The notes beneath the pieces are model-generated. The model was not told the origin of the DNA, did not search any database, and saw only the letters and a list, made by a program, of their open reading frames with translations. The position numbers and the translations under genes were made by a program. Of a stretch of DNA of 52,495 nt, positions 8,390 through 17,775 are shown piece by piece. Origin of the DNA: Leishmania mexicana MHOM/GT/2001/U1103. Its lineage: Eukaryota; Euglenozoa; Kinetoplastea; Trypanosomatida; Trypanosomatidae. Every line of letters begins with the position of its first letter. Position 1 is the first letter of the stretch. The stretch spans positions 991,581-1,044,075 of the forward strand of contig NC_018331.1 in NCBI RefSeq assembly GCF_000234665.1. The letters are read 5' to 3'.

Positions 8390-8916
8390 CCATGGCGGCT
8401 GACAATACCGCGTAGACACAGAAGGATAAAAGAGGAAGCGTTCTTGCTGGCGTGTCTGCCTGATCGTGTGTGCGTACGGGTGACACTGTGCACGTGTGTG
8501 CGTGTGCGTGTATGCGGCCCTCTGCACATGACAGAGATGTCTAGTGGTGGGGGGTGCGCAGGGTCTTACAGCTGGGGGGGGGTCAGCGGATTCGAAGTCT
8601 CCTTGGTCTCTCGTTCTCCGCCCACACCCGCGGTAAAGCGGGCTGCAACTACCCCCAAAGCATAGCACATATAACCGCCTTCATCGTGTGCCTCTCCGTC
8701 TCTTTCTTTCCCCTTACACTCGTGCGTGTGTGTGCGCCTGCACGCACTGGAGCCCCTCTGCGTCCCCATTTTCTTCCTGCGGCGCGAATGGGAGCAGCGA
8801 TAGACATCCCTGTCCGTCCACTTCTTCCTTTCGGTCTCCTCCCTCTCCTCTGCCCTGCCCTCGACAGCACCCCCAGAGCACTCATTAGCCGTCCTCCGTA
8901 CAGCATCATTACTCAC

Positions 8917-8947
<31 letters not shown>

Positions 8948-9009
8948 CATAGAAGTTCAGCTTGATCACTCGCGCCCTTTCTCCTCGCACACCCGCTGAG
9001 TTGTGGAAG
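8390..9009. other. Intergenic with a CA microsatellite before the next start
   Basis: Holds GT-rich DNA (about 8465-8515), a pyrimidine-rich stretch (about 8690-8880) and a CA tract at 8917-8947. The CA tract lies 62 bases upstream of the next ATG and is followed by an AG at about 8951. No gene seen. Confidence 0.55.
8917..8947. repeat. CA microsatellite
   Basis: Near-perfect CA repeat just upstream of the predicted splice acceptor of the RPAP3-like gene. Similar tracts precede three other genes in this window. Confidence 0.9.
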
Positions 9010-10506
9010 ATGGATCGAAGCATGGCGGAGGCCATCCGGCAGCAGTCTGAGGACCTGCGGGATGAGCTCAAGGAGCTGGAGCAGTGGGAGGACGCCATGC
9101 AGGCGAGGGAGATGGCCAAGGCACAGCGCAGGGCGCCTCTGCCAACCAGTGCAGCCGCAGCCGAGCCACCCATTCGAGGAACGGTGCCGTCGCTGAAGGA
9201 GGCGATACGGCAGCAGCAGCAGCAGCAGCAACAGGCGCGGGCCGCCGGCGCCAGTGGGGATGCCGCTGCTGAAGCTATGGCAGACCCGATTCAGAAAGCC
9301 AAAGACAAGGGCAACGCACTTTTCCAGAGCGGCCATTTGCAGGAGGCAGTGGCGGCCTACACCGTCGGCATCGACCTCGACCCAGCCAGCGCTACGACAC
9401 ACGTCCTGTACGCGAACCGGGCCATGTGCTACCTCAAGCTCGGCGAGTGGACGGCTGCAGAGAAGGATGCGACGATGTGCGTGCACATGAACACCGGGTA
9501 TGCCAAGGCCTACTACCGACGCGCCGTGGCGCGCAAGCAGCTCGGCAAGCTGCGCGAGGCTCGCGCAGATCTTGAGGCGGTGCTCGCCCTCGCTCCTAAG
9601 GACGTCAGCGCTCAGCAGGAGATGGAAAGTGTGACAAAAGCGCTGCAGGCGAAGCGAGCGGCGGCGCCGCAGGCCACCACTACCACCACCGCTACTCCCA
9701 CTACTACGAAGAAGCGAATCATTATCGAGGAGGTCGACAGCGAAGGGGATGAGGCGGCGGCCGAGGCACCGGCGACGTTGGCCTCAAGGTTGTCAACGGA
9801 AGAGGAGGATTTCCATCAGGCCTGCATCGAGGAGGACCTGCGCAGGCTGGCGGCGGCGCGCAAGGCGAACGAGGAGCAGGTGCGGCAGGAGGCACAGCGC
9901 GAGGCCGCTGCGCAGGCCAAGCGGCAGCGCCGCCATGAGCGCGTGGAGATCATTGTGGAGGAGGAGGAGCACTCCCCCACGGTGGAGAAGAAGATGGCAC
10001 CCTCGCCTGCCACATCCGCCCCCGCGGTGGAGCAGACGGTACCGCTGTCGACGTCATCTCCGCCGGCCTCCTCGTCGCCCTCACCCACATCCGCCGCCGC
10101 AGGCGCACGCCCACGCGCGCGCCCCTCCATCGCCAAGGAGAGCCTCACCACACCCAAGTCCTTTAGTGAATTCGAGCGGCGCTTTCGCGAGGTGGCCCAG
10201 CAGCCAGACCTGCGCGACCATTACGTGCGGCAGCTCGACCCTGCCACCATGGCGAAGCTCTTTGGTAGCAATATGTCACCCGAGATGCTTCTCGGCATCC
10301 TGCAAGCCATCAAGACCTTCAACGTCACGACTGCCCTGCAGTACGCCAAAGGACTGTGCCAGGTGAGTCGCGTAGAGGACGTGGCTCTCTTTTTCAATGC
10401 ACAGGAGAAGGCAGTCGCGCAGGATGTGCTGGACCTCCTCCGCTCAGCCCCTGGCACGCCAGCCAAGGATATCCAACAGATTGAACGCAAACTCAAGCCC
10501 TTGTAG
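9010..10506 (+). CDS. RPAP3/SPAG1-like TPR co-chaperone
   Basis: 498 aa. A TPR block of three repeats spans about 91-205 (AKDKGNALFQSGHLQEAV, then YANRAMCYLKLGEWTAAEKD, then KAYYRRAVARKQLGKLREA), with the Asn/Arg/Lys carboxylate-clamp pattern that binds EEVD tails of Hsp90 or Hsp70. A C-terminal domain at about 376-497 (PKSFSEFERRFREV, DHYVRQLDPATMAKLFG, MLLGILQAI) matches RPAP3_C, which contacts RUVBL1/2 in R2TP complexes. Such complexes assemble RNA polymerases, snoRNPs and axonemal dyneins. Between them lies a charged linker with KKRIIIEEVDSEGDE and two Glu-rich stretches. An eight-Gln run (9211-9234) precedes the TPRs. A longer frame from 8962 starts with TTG, so Met at 9010 is used. Family assignment is good; RPAP3, SPAG1 or another dynein assembly factor cannot be separated here. 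Confidence 0.9.
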   Translation: MDRSMAEAIRQQSEDLRDELKELEQWEDAMQAREMAKAQRRAPLPTSAAAAEPPIRGTVPSLKEAIRQQQQQQQQARAAGASGDAAAEAMADPIQKAKDKGNALFQSGHLQEAVAAYTVGIDLDPASATTHVLYANRAMCYLKLGEWTAAEKDATMCVHMNTGYAKAYYRRAVARKQLGKLREARADLEAVLALAPKDVSAQQEMESVTKALQAKRAAAPQATTTTTATPTTTKKRIIIEEVDSEGDEAAAEAPATLASRLSTEEEDFHQACIEEDLRRLAAARKANEEQVRQEAQREAAAQAKRQRRHERVEIIVEEEEHSPTVEKKMAPSPATSAPAVEQTVPLSTSSPPASSSPSPTSAAAGARPRARPSIAKESLTTPKSFSEFERRFREVAQQPDLRDHYVRQLDPATMAKLFGSNMSPEMLLGILQAIKTFNVTTALQYAKGLCQVSRVEDVALFFNAQEKAVAQDVLDLLRSAPGTPAKDIQQIERKLKPL

Positions 10507-11459
10507 GCAGCAGCAGCAGCAGCAAGGGGAGCGGTGGAGGTGTGTGTGTGCGTGACAGCACACACGCATATGCATACATGCACGCTCGCATGGACGCATC
10601 AACAGCTGGTGGCGGTATGCAGGTACGCACGCGTGTGTGTGTGTGTGTGCGCGTCTGAGCTCCGTTTTTCACCTCGTGGTGCTCGTTTTCTATTCCTCTT
10701 TCCTCTTCGGTGACGTCCACGTCGTGGATGTGTCTGCGTGCCCGTCTGCGGTGGCCAGCGCGTGTGTGCGTCTCGGTCAGCGTCTCACTCCCGCTCGCGT
10801 TCACCATTGCCGTTCACTCCTCTATTCGTTTTCATTATTTTCACCCTCAGGCGACGTTCATAGGCGTCGCAACGGCTGGCAGGGCGGCACGCAATGCCGC
10901 TGATGGCCCGCCATGCGTGGGATGCCTACGCGTGTGTCGGAGGAGCACGTCCCACTGATGCATTTTTCCTTGTCGCCTACATCTCTCCCCCTCCCTCACA
11001 CACTTTTCCCTCGTTTCTCTCGTTCTTTCGCTCTTACACACACACGCACACGCACACACACACATGTGCACGCAGAAGCCATAGAGGACCGCGCCACCGC
11101 ATCATCTCTTCCTTCTCCCCCCTCAGCCATTGACTGCCGTAACACATACCAAAGCTAAAATTTTTCAGTTGCGTCTGCGTGCTTTCGTGTGTGAGGAGTT
11201 CGCGTCTGCAGACATCCCCCCTCTCCTCATTCCACGAGACAAATTGCCTCACTAAACTCTCTCTTCTTGCGGCTGTCTACGTCTGTGTCTGTGTGCGTCA
11301 TCGTTGTTGTTCTTGCTGCTGCTGCGGCTGCTGCTTGCATATTCCTGCGTGCTTGCTATCCAACAGGTTTGCGCTGCACTCTTCCCTCCCCTCTCCCCCT
11401 CTTCTTGCTCCCGAATAGAGAAACGTATTTATCTTTGCCTCATCCACTTCCCCCACACA
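10507..11459. other. Intergenic with GT/CA repeats and pyrimidine tracts
   Basis: A CAG run (about 10508-10523), GT repeats (about 10540-10552 and 10636-10650) and a CA tract (about 11036-11064) are followed by a strong pyrimidine tract at about 11380-11410. The AG at 11417-11418 is the likely spliced-leader acceptor for the DnaJ gene (41-base 5' UTR). No gene seen. Confidence 0.55.
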
Positions 11460-12650
11460 ATGGTGAAGGAGACCGGTTATTACAACGCCCTCGGCGTGAG
11501 CCCCGATGCGAGCGAGGATGAGATCAAGCGCGCCTATCGAAAGCTGGCACTCAAGTACCATCCGGACAAGAACACCGAACCCGGTGCGCAGGAGAAGTTT
11601 AAGGAGGTGTCGGTCGCATACGAGTGCCTGTCGGACCCCGACAAGCGCAAGCGCTATGACCAGTTCGGCAAGGACGCGGTGGAGATGCAGGGCGGTGGCG
11701 TCGACCCAAGCGACATCTTCGCGAGCTTCTTCGGGGGTGGAAGCCGCCCGCGCGGAGAGCCGAAGCCGAAGGACATTGTGCACGAGCTGCCGGTTCCACT
11801 GGAGGCTTTCTACTGCGGCAAGACCATCAAGCTCGCCATCACCCGCGACCGCCTGTGCACGCAGTGCAGCGGCACCGGCTCCAAGGTCGCTGGCGTGAGT
11901 GCCACATGCAAGGACTGCAGCGGCCGAGGTGTGCGGATGGTGACTCGCCAGCTGCAGCCCGGGTTTATTCAGCAGATACAAACTGCGTGCCCGGTGTGCA
12001 AGGGCAAGGGCACGAACTTGCGAGAGGAGGACAAGTGCGTCAGCTGCCGTGGCCAGCAGATCATCAAGGACAAGAAGGTGTTCGAGGTGATGGTGGAGAA
12101 GGGCATGCACCGCGGCGACAGCGTTACCTTCAGCGGGGAGGGCGACCAGATCCCTGGCGTCAAGCTCTCCGGCGACATCATCATCATCCTGGACCAGAAG
12201 CCGCACCAGACCTTTATCCGCAAGGGCGACCACCTCTTCCTGGAGCAAACCATCTCCCTCGCTGAGGCGCTAACAGGTTTCTCGCTGAACATTACCCAGC
12301 TCGACGGCCGCGAGCTCGCCGTCTCCTCCGCCGCCGGCGCCATCATCGACCCCGCCAATATGTACAGCGTGAGCCGCGAGGGTATGCCTATTGCCCACAC
12401 CGGCGGCATGGAGCGCGGCGACCTCATCATTCGCTTCCAAGTCGTCTTTCCAAAGACGCTGAGGCAGGTGTGTGTGCCAGAGCTGCGCAAGATGCTGGGC
12501 TACCCGCAGCAGCCACCGGCCAAGGACGGCGCCGAGCAGTACACACTGCAGGAGTCGCACATCAACCTCGAGAAGGAGGCACGCCGTAACGCCTATGATG
12601 ACGATGGCGACCAGCCGCGCGTGCAGACGGCCGGCTGTGCGCAGCAGTGA
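11460..12650 (+). CDS. Type I (class A) DnaJ/Hsp40 with farnesylation box
   Basis: 396 aa, the length of Ydj1/DNAJA proteins. J domain at residues 5-70 with HPD at 34-36, which stimulates Hsp70 ATPase. A short Gly/Phe-rich link ([17 protein letters not shown]) follows. Four zinc-finger repeats sit at about 135-205: [24 protein letters not shown] and CVSCRGQQ, the last deviating at its second Gly. The client-binding beta-sandwich and dimer region follow. The protein ends in CAQQ, a CaaX box whose final Gln favours farnesyl transfer, as in Ydj1 (CASQ). It should therefore be a cytosolic co-chaperone partly held on the ER or mitochondrial surface. I believe this is the kinetoplastid J2 class (Tcj2/Tbj2), but the exact name is from memory. 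Confidence 0.96.
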   Translation: MVKETGYYNALGVSPDASEDEIKRAYRKLALKYHPDKNTEPGAQEKFKEVSVAYECLSDPDKRKRYDQFGKDAVEMQGGGVDPSDIFASFFGGGSRPRGEPKPKDIVHELPVPLEAFYCGKTIKLAITRDRLCTQCSGTGSKVAGVSATCKDCSGRGVRMVTRQLQPGFIQQIQTACPVCKGKGTNLREEDKCVSCRGQQIIKDKKVFEVMVEKGMHRGDSVTFSGEGDQIPGVKLSGDIIIILDQKPHQTFIRKGDHLFLEQTISLAEALTGFSLNITQLDGRELAVSSAAGAIIDPANMYSVSREGMPIAHTGGMERGDLIIRFQVVFPKTLRQVCVPELRKMLGYPQQPPAKDGAEQYTLQESHINLEKEARRNAYDDDGDQPRVQTAGCAQQ

Positions 12651-13192
12651 TGGTGACAACTACGCGCCAAGGGATGCGTGCGGCCCGCTGATGTGGCAAC
12701 ATGATGAGTTGCGGCGCCAGACACGGCGGCGCCTGTCCCGTGAAAGAATGGGAGAAGAAGTCGGGGGAGAAGATGGGGAGGATGGCGGAGGGACGGCAGG
12801 TGAGCAACGGAGAGAGAGAGCGAGATTCAGAGAGGGCTTGAGTGACTCACACAAACACCGACACACACCCACAGAGGGACACGTGCTAGCGTCACTTCCT
12901 GTTATGCGTCACGGTCCGGGCTTTTGCAAGCAATGTCTGTGGTGTGCTTCTTCTTGTGCACGTGTGTGTGTGTGTGAGGGCGGTTGAGCGTGCGGGCGCG
13001 TGGTGGGAGCCGGGATATGTATGTGTGCGTGTGTGTGTGTGTGTGTGGGAAGGTGCCTCCACGCGCTGCTGCTGCCACCGCGACAACTCCAAAGTGTTTT
13101 TATGTTTCTCTGCTGTGCTCTGCTCTTTCAGGTGTCTCTCCCTCCCTTCGAGTGCCGTATAGGCGCACGCGCCGTCTGCGCTCCCTTTCACA

Positions 13193-13245
13193 CGCACAGG
13201 CGTACACGTGCACACAGGGCTGGTGCACACGTGTACGCCTGTGCG
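13193..13245. repeat. Perfect 18-bp inverted repeat (hairpin)
   Basis: The arms at 13193-13210 (CGCACAGGCGTACACGTG) and 13228-13245 are exactly complementary, with a 17-base loop. It is GC-rich and would make a very stable hairpin in RNA transcribed from the + strand, probably inside the DnaJ 3' UTR. Confidence 0.9.
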
Positions 13246-13709
13246 CGCGTATTTTTGTCTTCTCTCTCATTTCGCTCTATTTTGGTTTCCTTTTATTTTT
13301 CATCGTTTTTTTTTTCGTCGTCGTTCCCGTCACTCGTGATGGGCCCTTCGCTGATGGGCCGTTGGGAATAGCCGCCTCGCCCTCTCGGGGCGTGGCCTCG
13401 TGCGCGCACGCACGCTCGCACGCGCGCATCAGCAGGGGAAAACAAAGGAAAAGGCACAGGGAGGTGGTGGGAGGGGGAGGGGCGCGCACACACACGAGGC
13501 CACACCCCTCCCTCCACCTCTCTATCTCACACATACACACGCATCCATGGGCATATGCGCATCTCGAGACTCACGTTTTTTTTCCCCCGTGCATACTTGT
13601 GTATCACCGCCAGCCTCAGCGCATACGCATCGTGTGTCATGCCTGCTGCGTCCTGTGACGTGGGAGTGGCGTTGGGCGACGTTGAACGCATGGACACAGC
13701 CCGGCCTGC

Positions 13710-13711
<2 letters not shown>

Positions 13712-13745
<34 letters not shown>
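13712..13745. repeat. CA microsatellite
   Basis: Uninterrupted CA repeat of about 17 units in the 2.1-kb gap between the DnaJ and aldo-keto reductase genes. It is not close to a start codon. Confidence 0.9.
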
Positions 13746-13752
<7 letters not shown>

Positions 13753-14729
13753 GCGTGAAGGCGGCACGGAGAGGAGGAGCTTGTGAGGCGGGATGGTGGG
13801 CGCGAGAAGGGTGGTCATGGTGGTGGTGATGGGCGGGACCCGGAGAACTTTGAAGCGCCAGACGGTGCGACTGCCGCTCTTTGCTCTCTCTCGTCCCTCT
13901 ACTTTCCCTCGCGGTGGGGTGCACGTGCGCACGTGACCGTTGATGCGACTCGGTCCGTTGTGTGGACACACGCGTTGCTCTCTCTCTTTTTCTGTTATAA
14001 GCACATATACACGTACACACGTGTGCGTGTGTGTGCGGCAAAGGAATGGGGCGTAGACGCGAAAGAGAAGAGAAGAAAGCGACGGCTCCTTCGTTCACTT
14101 TTTATATTTCGTGTGTGTGCTCCCTCTCTGCCTGTCCCCGTCTCGCGTGTGCTGTGACACGGTTTAATATCATGGTAAACATAGGGAGAGAGAGAGAGGT
14201 GAACCGGCACCAGAACATGTGAACAACATGCACACGCACGCCGCGGGATGGTGAGTGGGGGGGGGAGATGGGGTCGTCGTCCTGGTGGCGTTGCATGCGC
14301 AGCGTGTCAACCCCTTTCCTCCCGATCTGCCCCACAGCTCAAACAACCAAGGCGGTGCACGCGCCTTTTTTCGTGTGCGTGTGCGGCTGCGGGGTAAAGC
14401 GGAAGTGCGCTGCCTGGACAGGGGACGCCAGGCAGCGTCGCACGGGCGTCACCGAGCACCCCCTCCCCGTTCGACTATCGTTCTTCCTCCGCCTCCTCTC
14501 CGACGCCTGCATGGTGCCATGTACGCCGGCACACATTTGCGCGTGCTGTGTCTGTGTGCCGTACACGTGTGCCTTCTTCTACCGCGTCATCTGCCCCCCC
14601 CTCCTCCTGTGTGTGTTGTGTCCGGATATCCTCTGATCCAGTACAGCCGTGGCGAGGCACTCAACCACTCTCCTCTCCATACACCACCACTGCCGACTCC
14701 CATACACGCATACTCGAATCCGGCCTCGT

Positions 14730-15848
14730 ATGTCCGCCAACGTGCTTGCGTATCGTCCACTGGCTGGGCCGGTGATCGCCATCACGCACCGCATTGCCAT
14801 GCGTGACAGTCAGACGATACCACAGCTCGGTTTTGGCACGTATCGCCTGCCCGCCTCGGAGGCCACTGATGCCGTCGCCTTTGCACTCTCCTGCGGCTAC
14901 CGTCACGTGGACTGCGCCAAGGCGTACGGCAACGAGGCCGCCGTCGGGGCGGCGCTCGCACAGGCGCTGCGCACCCGGTGCACCCGCCGCGAGGACCTCT
15001 TTGTTACGTCGAAGCTGTGGCCGACGGACCAGCACCCCGACCACGTCGAGGCCGCCTGCCGCGCTACCCTCGCAGCACTGCAGCTCGACTACCTCGACCT
15101 GTATCTTATCCACTGGCCTGTGTGCATGCGGCACACGCCGCATTGGACCTCCGACGAGGACCGCTACCCCCGCCACCGCGACGGCACCCCTGCCATCGAC
15201 ACCTCGGTGACGCTGCTCGACACGTGGACTGCCATGAACAGGCTGGTGGACCGTGGGCTGGTGAAGTCGATTGGGCTGGCCAACTGCACCACCGCCCATG
15301 TGAACGACCTCGTGAAGGTGGTCGCAGAGGCCAAACTCGCCCACCTGCCCGTACTCAACCAAGTCGAGCACCACCCCGGTATCGTGGACGGCGATCTGAT
15401 AGCCTGCCTCGGCTCCCACGACATGCTGATGGCGGCCTACTGCCCACTCGGCATGCCGACCCGCGACACCCCGCCGGGCTTCCAGTCCCTCCTGGACGAC
15501 CCCGTGTTGCGGTCTCTGAGCGAGTTCAGCGGCTTCAGCCCGGCGCGACTTTTACTGAACTGGAGCGTCGACCGCAACAACGTCGTGATCGTGAAGTCCG
15601 CCAACCGGGAGCACATCAAGTCGAACGCCAAGGCAGCACGCTTTGCGCTAGATGACCGGACGCGGCTGATGCTGGACAGCTACCACCTCCTCGTGCGCAA
15701 CTTCCGCGTCATGAATCCGACGCACTTTAGCGCCGACGGCGCGACGCCGTTCTTCGCGGCCGAGGATGCGCGCTTGCAACGCGAAATCGACGCCTGTAGG
15801 TCGACAAGGACGGGAACCACGACAGCGCCGCCCTCGCCGCGATCTTGA
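14730..15848 (+). CDS. Aldo-keto reductase
   Basis: 372 aa, NAD(P)H-dependent (beta/alpha)8-barrel reductase of aldehydes or ketones. The catalytic tetrad is complete with classical spacing: Asp61 and Tyr66 (GYRHVDCAKAYGNE), Lys95 (VTSKLW) and His128 (LIHWP). SIGLANC and the IVKSANREHIKSNAK segment near the C-terminus mark the cofactor phosphate-binding site, which suggests NADPH. The loop after the catalytic His (about 132-150, with ACMRHTPHW-type residues and a charged DEDRYPRHRDG stretch) is longer than in most relatives and may shape specificity. There is no AG between about 14655 and 14806, so the ATG at 14730 is the likely start; Met at 14799 would give a conventional N-terminus and cannot be excluded. 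No peroxisomal (SKL-type) C-terminus, so cytosolic by default. The substrate is unknown. Confidence 0.93.
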   Translation: MSANVLAYRPLAGPVIAITHRIAMRDSQTIPQLGFGTYRLPASEATDAVAFALSCGYRHVDCAKAYGNEAAVGAALAQALRTRCTRREDLFVTSKLWPTDQHPDHVEAACRATLAALQLDYLDLYLIHWPVCMRHTPHWTSDEDRYPRHRDGTPAIDTSVTLLDTWTAMNRLVDRGLVKSIGLANCTTAHVNDLVKVVAEAKLAHLPVLNQVEHHPGIVDGDLIACLGSHDMLMAAYCPLGMPTRDTPPGFQSLLDDPVLRSLSEFSGFSPARLLLNWSVDRNNVVIVKSANREHIKSNAKAARFALDDRTRLMLDSYHLLVRNFRVMNPTHFSADGATPFFAAEDARLQREIDACRSTRTGTTTAPPSPRS

Positions 15849-16336
15849 TTAGGGAGGGGGGCGAGTACATCAGTGTATATGTGTGTGCGTGTGTCTGTGT
15901 CCCCTCTCGGTGCTCGGGGTAGATGAGGTGGTCGAGCGCGTATATGTCGGTGTGTATGTGCTTGTGCGCTTCACACAGTCGCTCGAGCATCTCTCCATCT
16001 TCGCTACGTACGCTGCGCAGGGGCTGTGCACTGCGCTTCGGCGTGACGGCCGGTGCCCCTACGTTTCGTGCGACGCTCCCAGGCGGTGGTGATGATAATG
16101 GTGATGCGTGTGCGTGTGTGCAGCGCCCGTTGACACTTGTGTGCTCACCTCTGCATCTTTCTTCCCTCTCGCCGTTCTCTGCCAGACGATATCAGACCGT
16201 GCATATATTATATATACATGCATGTGTGTGTGTGTGTGCACGCATCTCCCCATCTCTCCCATCTCTCATCACCTGCAGGCGCACACGTAAGACCTTCGCC
16301 CTTCTCTGTCCCTGTCGAGCACAAGACTGCATCAGC
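15849..16336. other. Intergenic, no gene seen
   Basis: GT-rich DNA (about 15870-15900 and 16220-16240), a short TA stretch and a pyrimidine run end at an AG at 16277-16278, a likely spliced-leader acceptor 58 bases before the Hop2 start. No gene seen. Confidence 0.55.
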
Positions 16337-17182
16337 ATGGGGACGTGCAAGACAGGCATCAAGAAAGTAAAGGACGTGTCAGAGGCGACGGCACTCGTGC
16401 TGGACTGGTTCGAGCGGCACAACAAGCCAGCCACACCGCAGTCGCTGGCGGATGCGCTGGGGAGCCGTGTGTCCAAGCCGCTCCTACAGAAAATCTTGGA
16501 GCAGCTGCACGCCGAAGAGAAGCTTCATGTGAAGGATATGAAGAAAATGCGCTTCTACTACCTGCGCGTGCCGCCTCTGTCGGACGCCAACGGGGCCACC
16601 ACGACCAAGCAGCACAGCGAGCCCGAGGACAAGCCAGCCGCCACCACCGGCGAACGAGGAGACGCGGCGAGCGCACCAGAGGTTGGCGGTGAGGCAGAGA
16701 CGTGTGCGGAATCACCAGCAGATGCGCATGCGGCGCTGCTTTGCGCTGTGGCCATCTCCGCCGTGCAACTTTCAGAGAGGAGTCGCCGCCTCACTCGCTG
16801 GCGCGGGTGGCCCTCGTCGATGGAGCGAGCAGCCAAGTATGCAGATCTCGCGCGCGAAGTCTCTGAACTTAGGAACAGCCTAGAGCGCCTCCAGTTCAGG
16901 CACGCCGGGGAGTCAGCGGAGGCGCACGGTGGTAGCTCATGGGCATCGCGTGTGCGTCGCGCAGTGTGCCGGTACCGGCGCGCTCGGCGCCACTGGGTGC
17001 AGCGCAAGGACTGGGCCATGTGCTTGCTAGAGGCAACGGCGGGCGACGCCCACACCCCCGTGCAGGCTGCGGCGCTCTTGGGGTGCACGACGGATGCGGA
17101 GGCGGGTGTTTCTTTCGAAGACACGGCGGTGGCGCTGCCAGCCCCACTCCTGCGTGAGCTGAGTCTCTCGCAACGCGGATGA
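16337..17182 (+). CDS. Hop2/TBPIP-like meiotic recombination protein
   Basis: 281 aa. The N-terminal winged helix (about 12-78) matches the TBPIP/Hop2 family: VLDWFERHNKPATPQSLADAL, then VSKPLLQKILEQLHAEEKLHVKD, then KKMRFYY in place of the usual GKQKIY. In other eukaryotes Hop2 pairs with Mnd1 and helps Dmc1/Rad51 in strand exchange between homologues. A low-complexity linker (about 85-130) is followed by a helical, coiled-coil-prone part (about 155-190, LAREVSELRNSLERLQF) and a basic helix (RRAVCRYRRARRHWVQRKDW), as expected for the Mnd1- and DNA-binding half. It is somewhat longer than human PSMC3IP (about 217 aa) because of the linker. Open frame extends upstream to 15923, but the ATG after the AG at 16277 is preferred. 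Confidence 0.85.
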   Translation: MGTCKTGIKKVKDVSEATALVLDWFERHNKPATPQSLADALGSRVSKPLLQKILEQLHAEEKLHVKDMKKMRFYYLRVPPLSDANGATTTKQHSEPEDKPAATTGERGDAASAPEVGGEAETCAESPADAHAALLCAVAISAVQLSERSRRLTRWRGWPSSMERAAKYADLAREVSELRNSLERLQFRHAGESAEAHGGSSWASRVRRAVCRYRRARRHWVQRKDWAMCLLEATAGDAHTPVQAAALLGCTTDAEAGVSFEDTAVALPAPLLRELSLSQRG

Positions 17183-17775
17183 CGCGAGAGGCAAAAGGCA
17201 ACGAGAGGGACACACACCAGCGGGGCAGCGGCGCCCGCCCTTCCCACCGCACATCTCCTGTGTCTGTCTTGACGCGTGGTGAGCGCCACCCCTTTTTTTT
17301 CCTGTTTTTGCTGCGTAGTGACTGCTCCCCGCACTGCTGCCCCGTAACCCCCCAAAAGAGAACCCGCACGCCGCCCCTCCACTCCCTTTCCGTTACACCC
17401 TCATCGACGCGGAGCGGAGGGGACGGCGGCCCTGCCGCCGTTTGCTGTGCGCACGCACGGGAGATGCGCAGGTGTATATCGTCTGCGCCCTTGCCTCCAC
17501 ACACGCACACCACCTCTCCCTCTCTTCGTGTATGCGTCTGCTCACCTGCATCCACCATGCTGCCGCTTCTCTCCCCCTTTCTCACACTTGCGCGCCACTC
17601 CAACGGGGCTCTCGTGTGCCGACTTACTGGACAGGAGAAGCGTTTTGCACCGGTGGCCCTCTGATCATCCCGTCCCTCCCCTTATTACCCACTCGGCCAT
17701 CGCCATCGCACTTGTCAGCCTCGCCCTCCGCTCTTGTCTTCTGTTGCAAGTACCCGTCATACCCACGTAGAGTGA
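17183..17775. other. Intergenic, no gene seen
   Basis: Pyrimidine-rich from about 17460 to 17760, including T runs at about 17290-17310. No gene seen; open frames on both strands are shadows or low complexity. Confidence 0.5.

Larger units (their letters stand above)
12651..14729. other. 2.1-kb intergenic, repeats and a strong hairpin, no gene seen
   Basis: GT repeats (about 12960-12975 and 13030-13048), an 18-bp perfect inverted repeat at 13193-13245, a CA tract at 13712-13745 and several pyrimidine tracts. The longest open frames (13000-13660 on + and 13640-14100 on -) translate to His/Thr/Cys/Val repeats and look non-coding. It probably holds a long 3' UTR of the DnaJ gene, where Leishmania often carries regulatory elements. 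A degenerate retroposon could be present but I cannot show it by eye. Confidence 0.5.
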
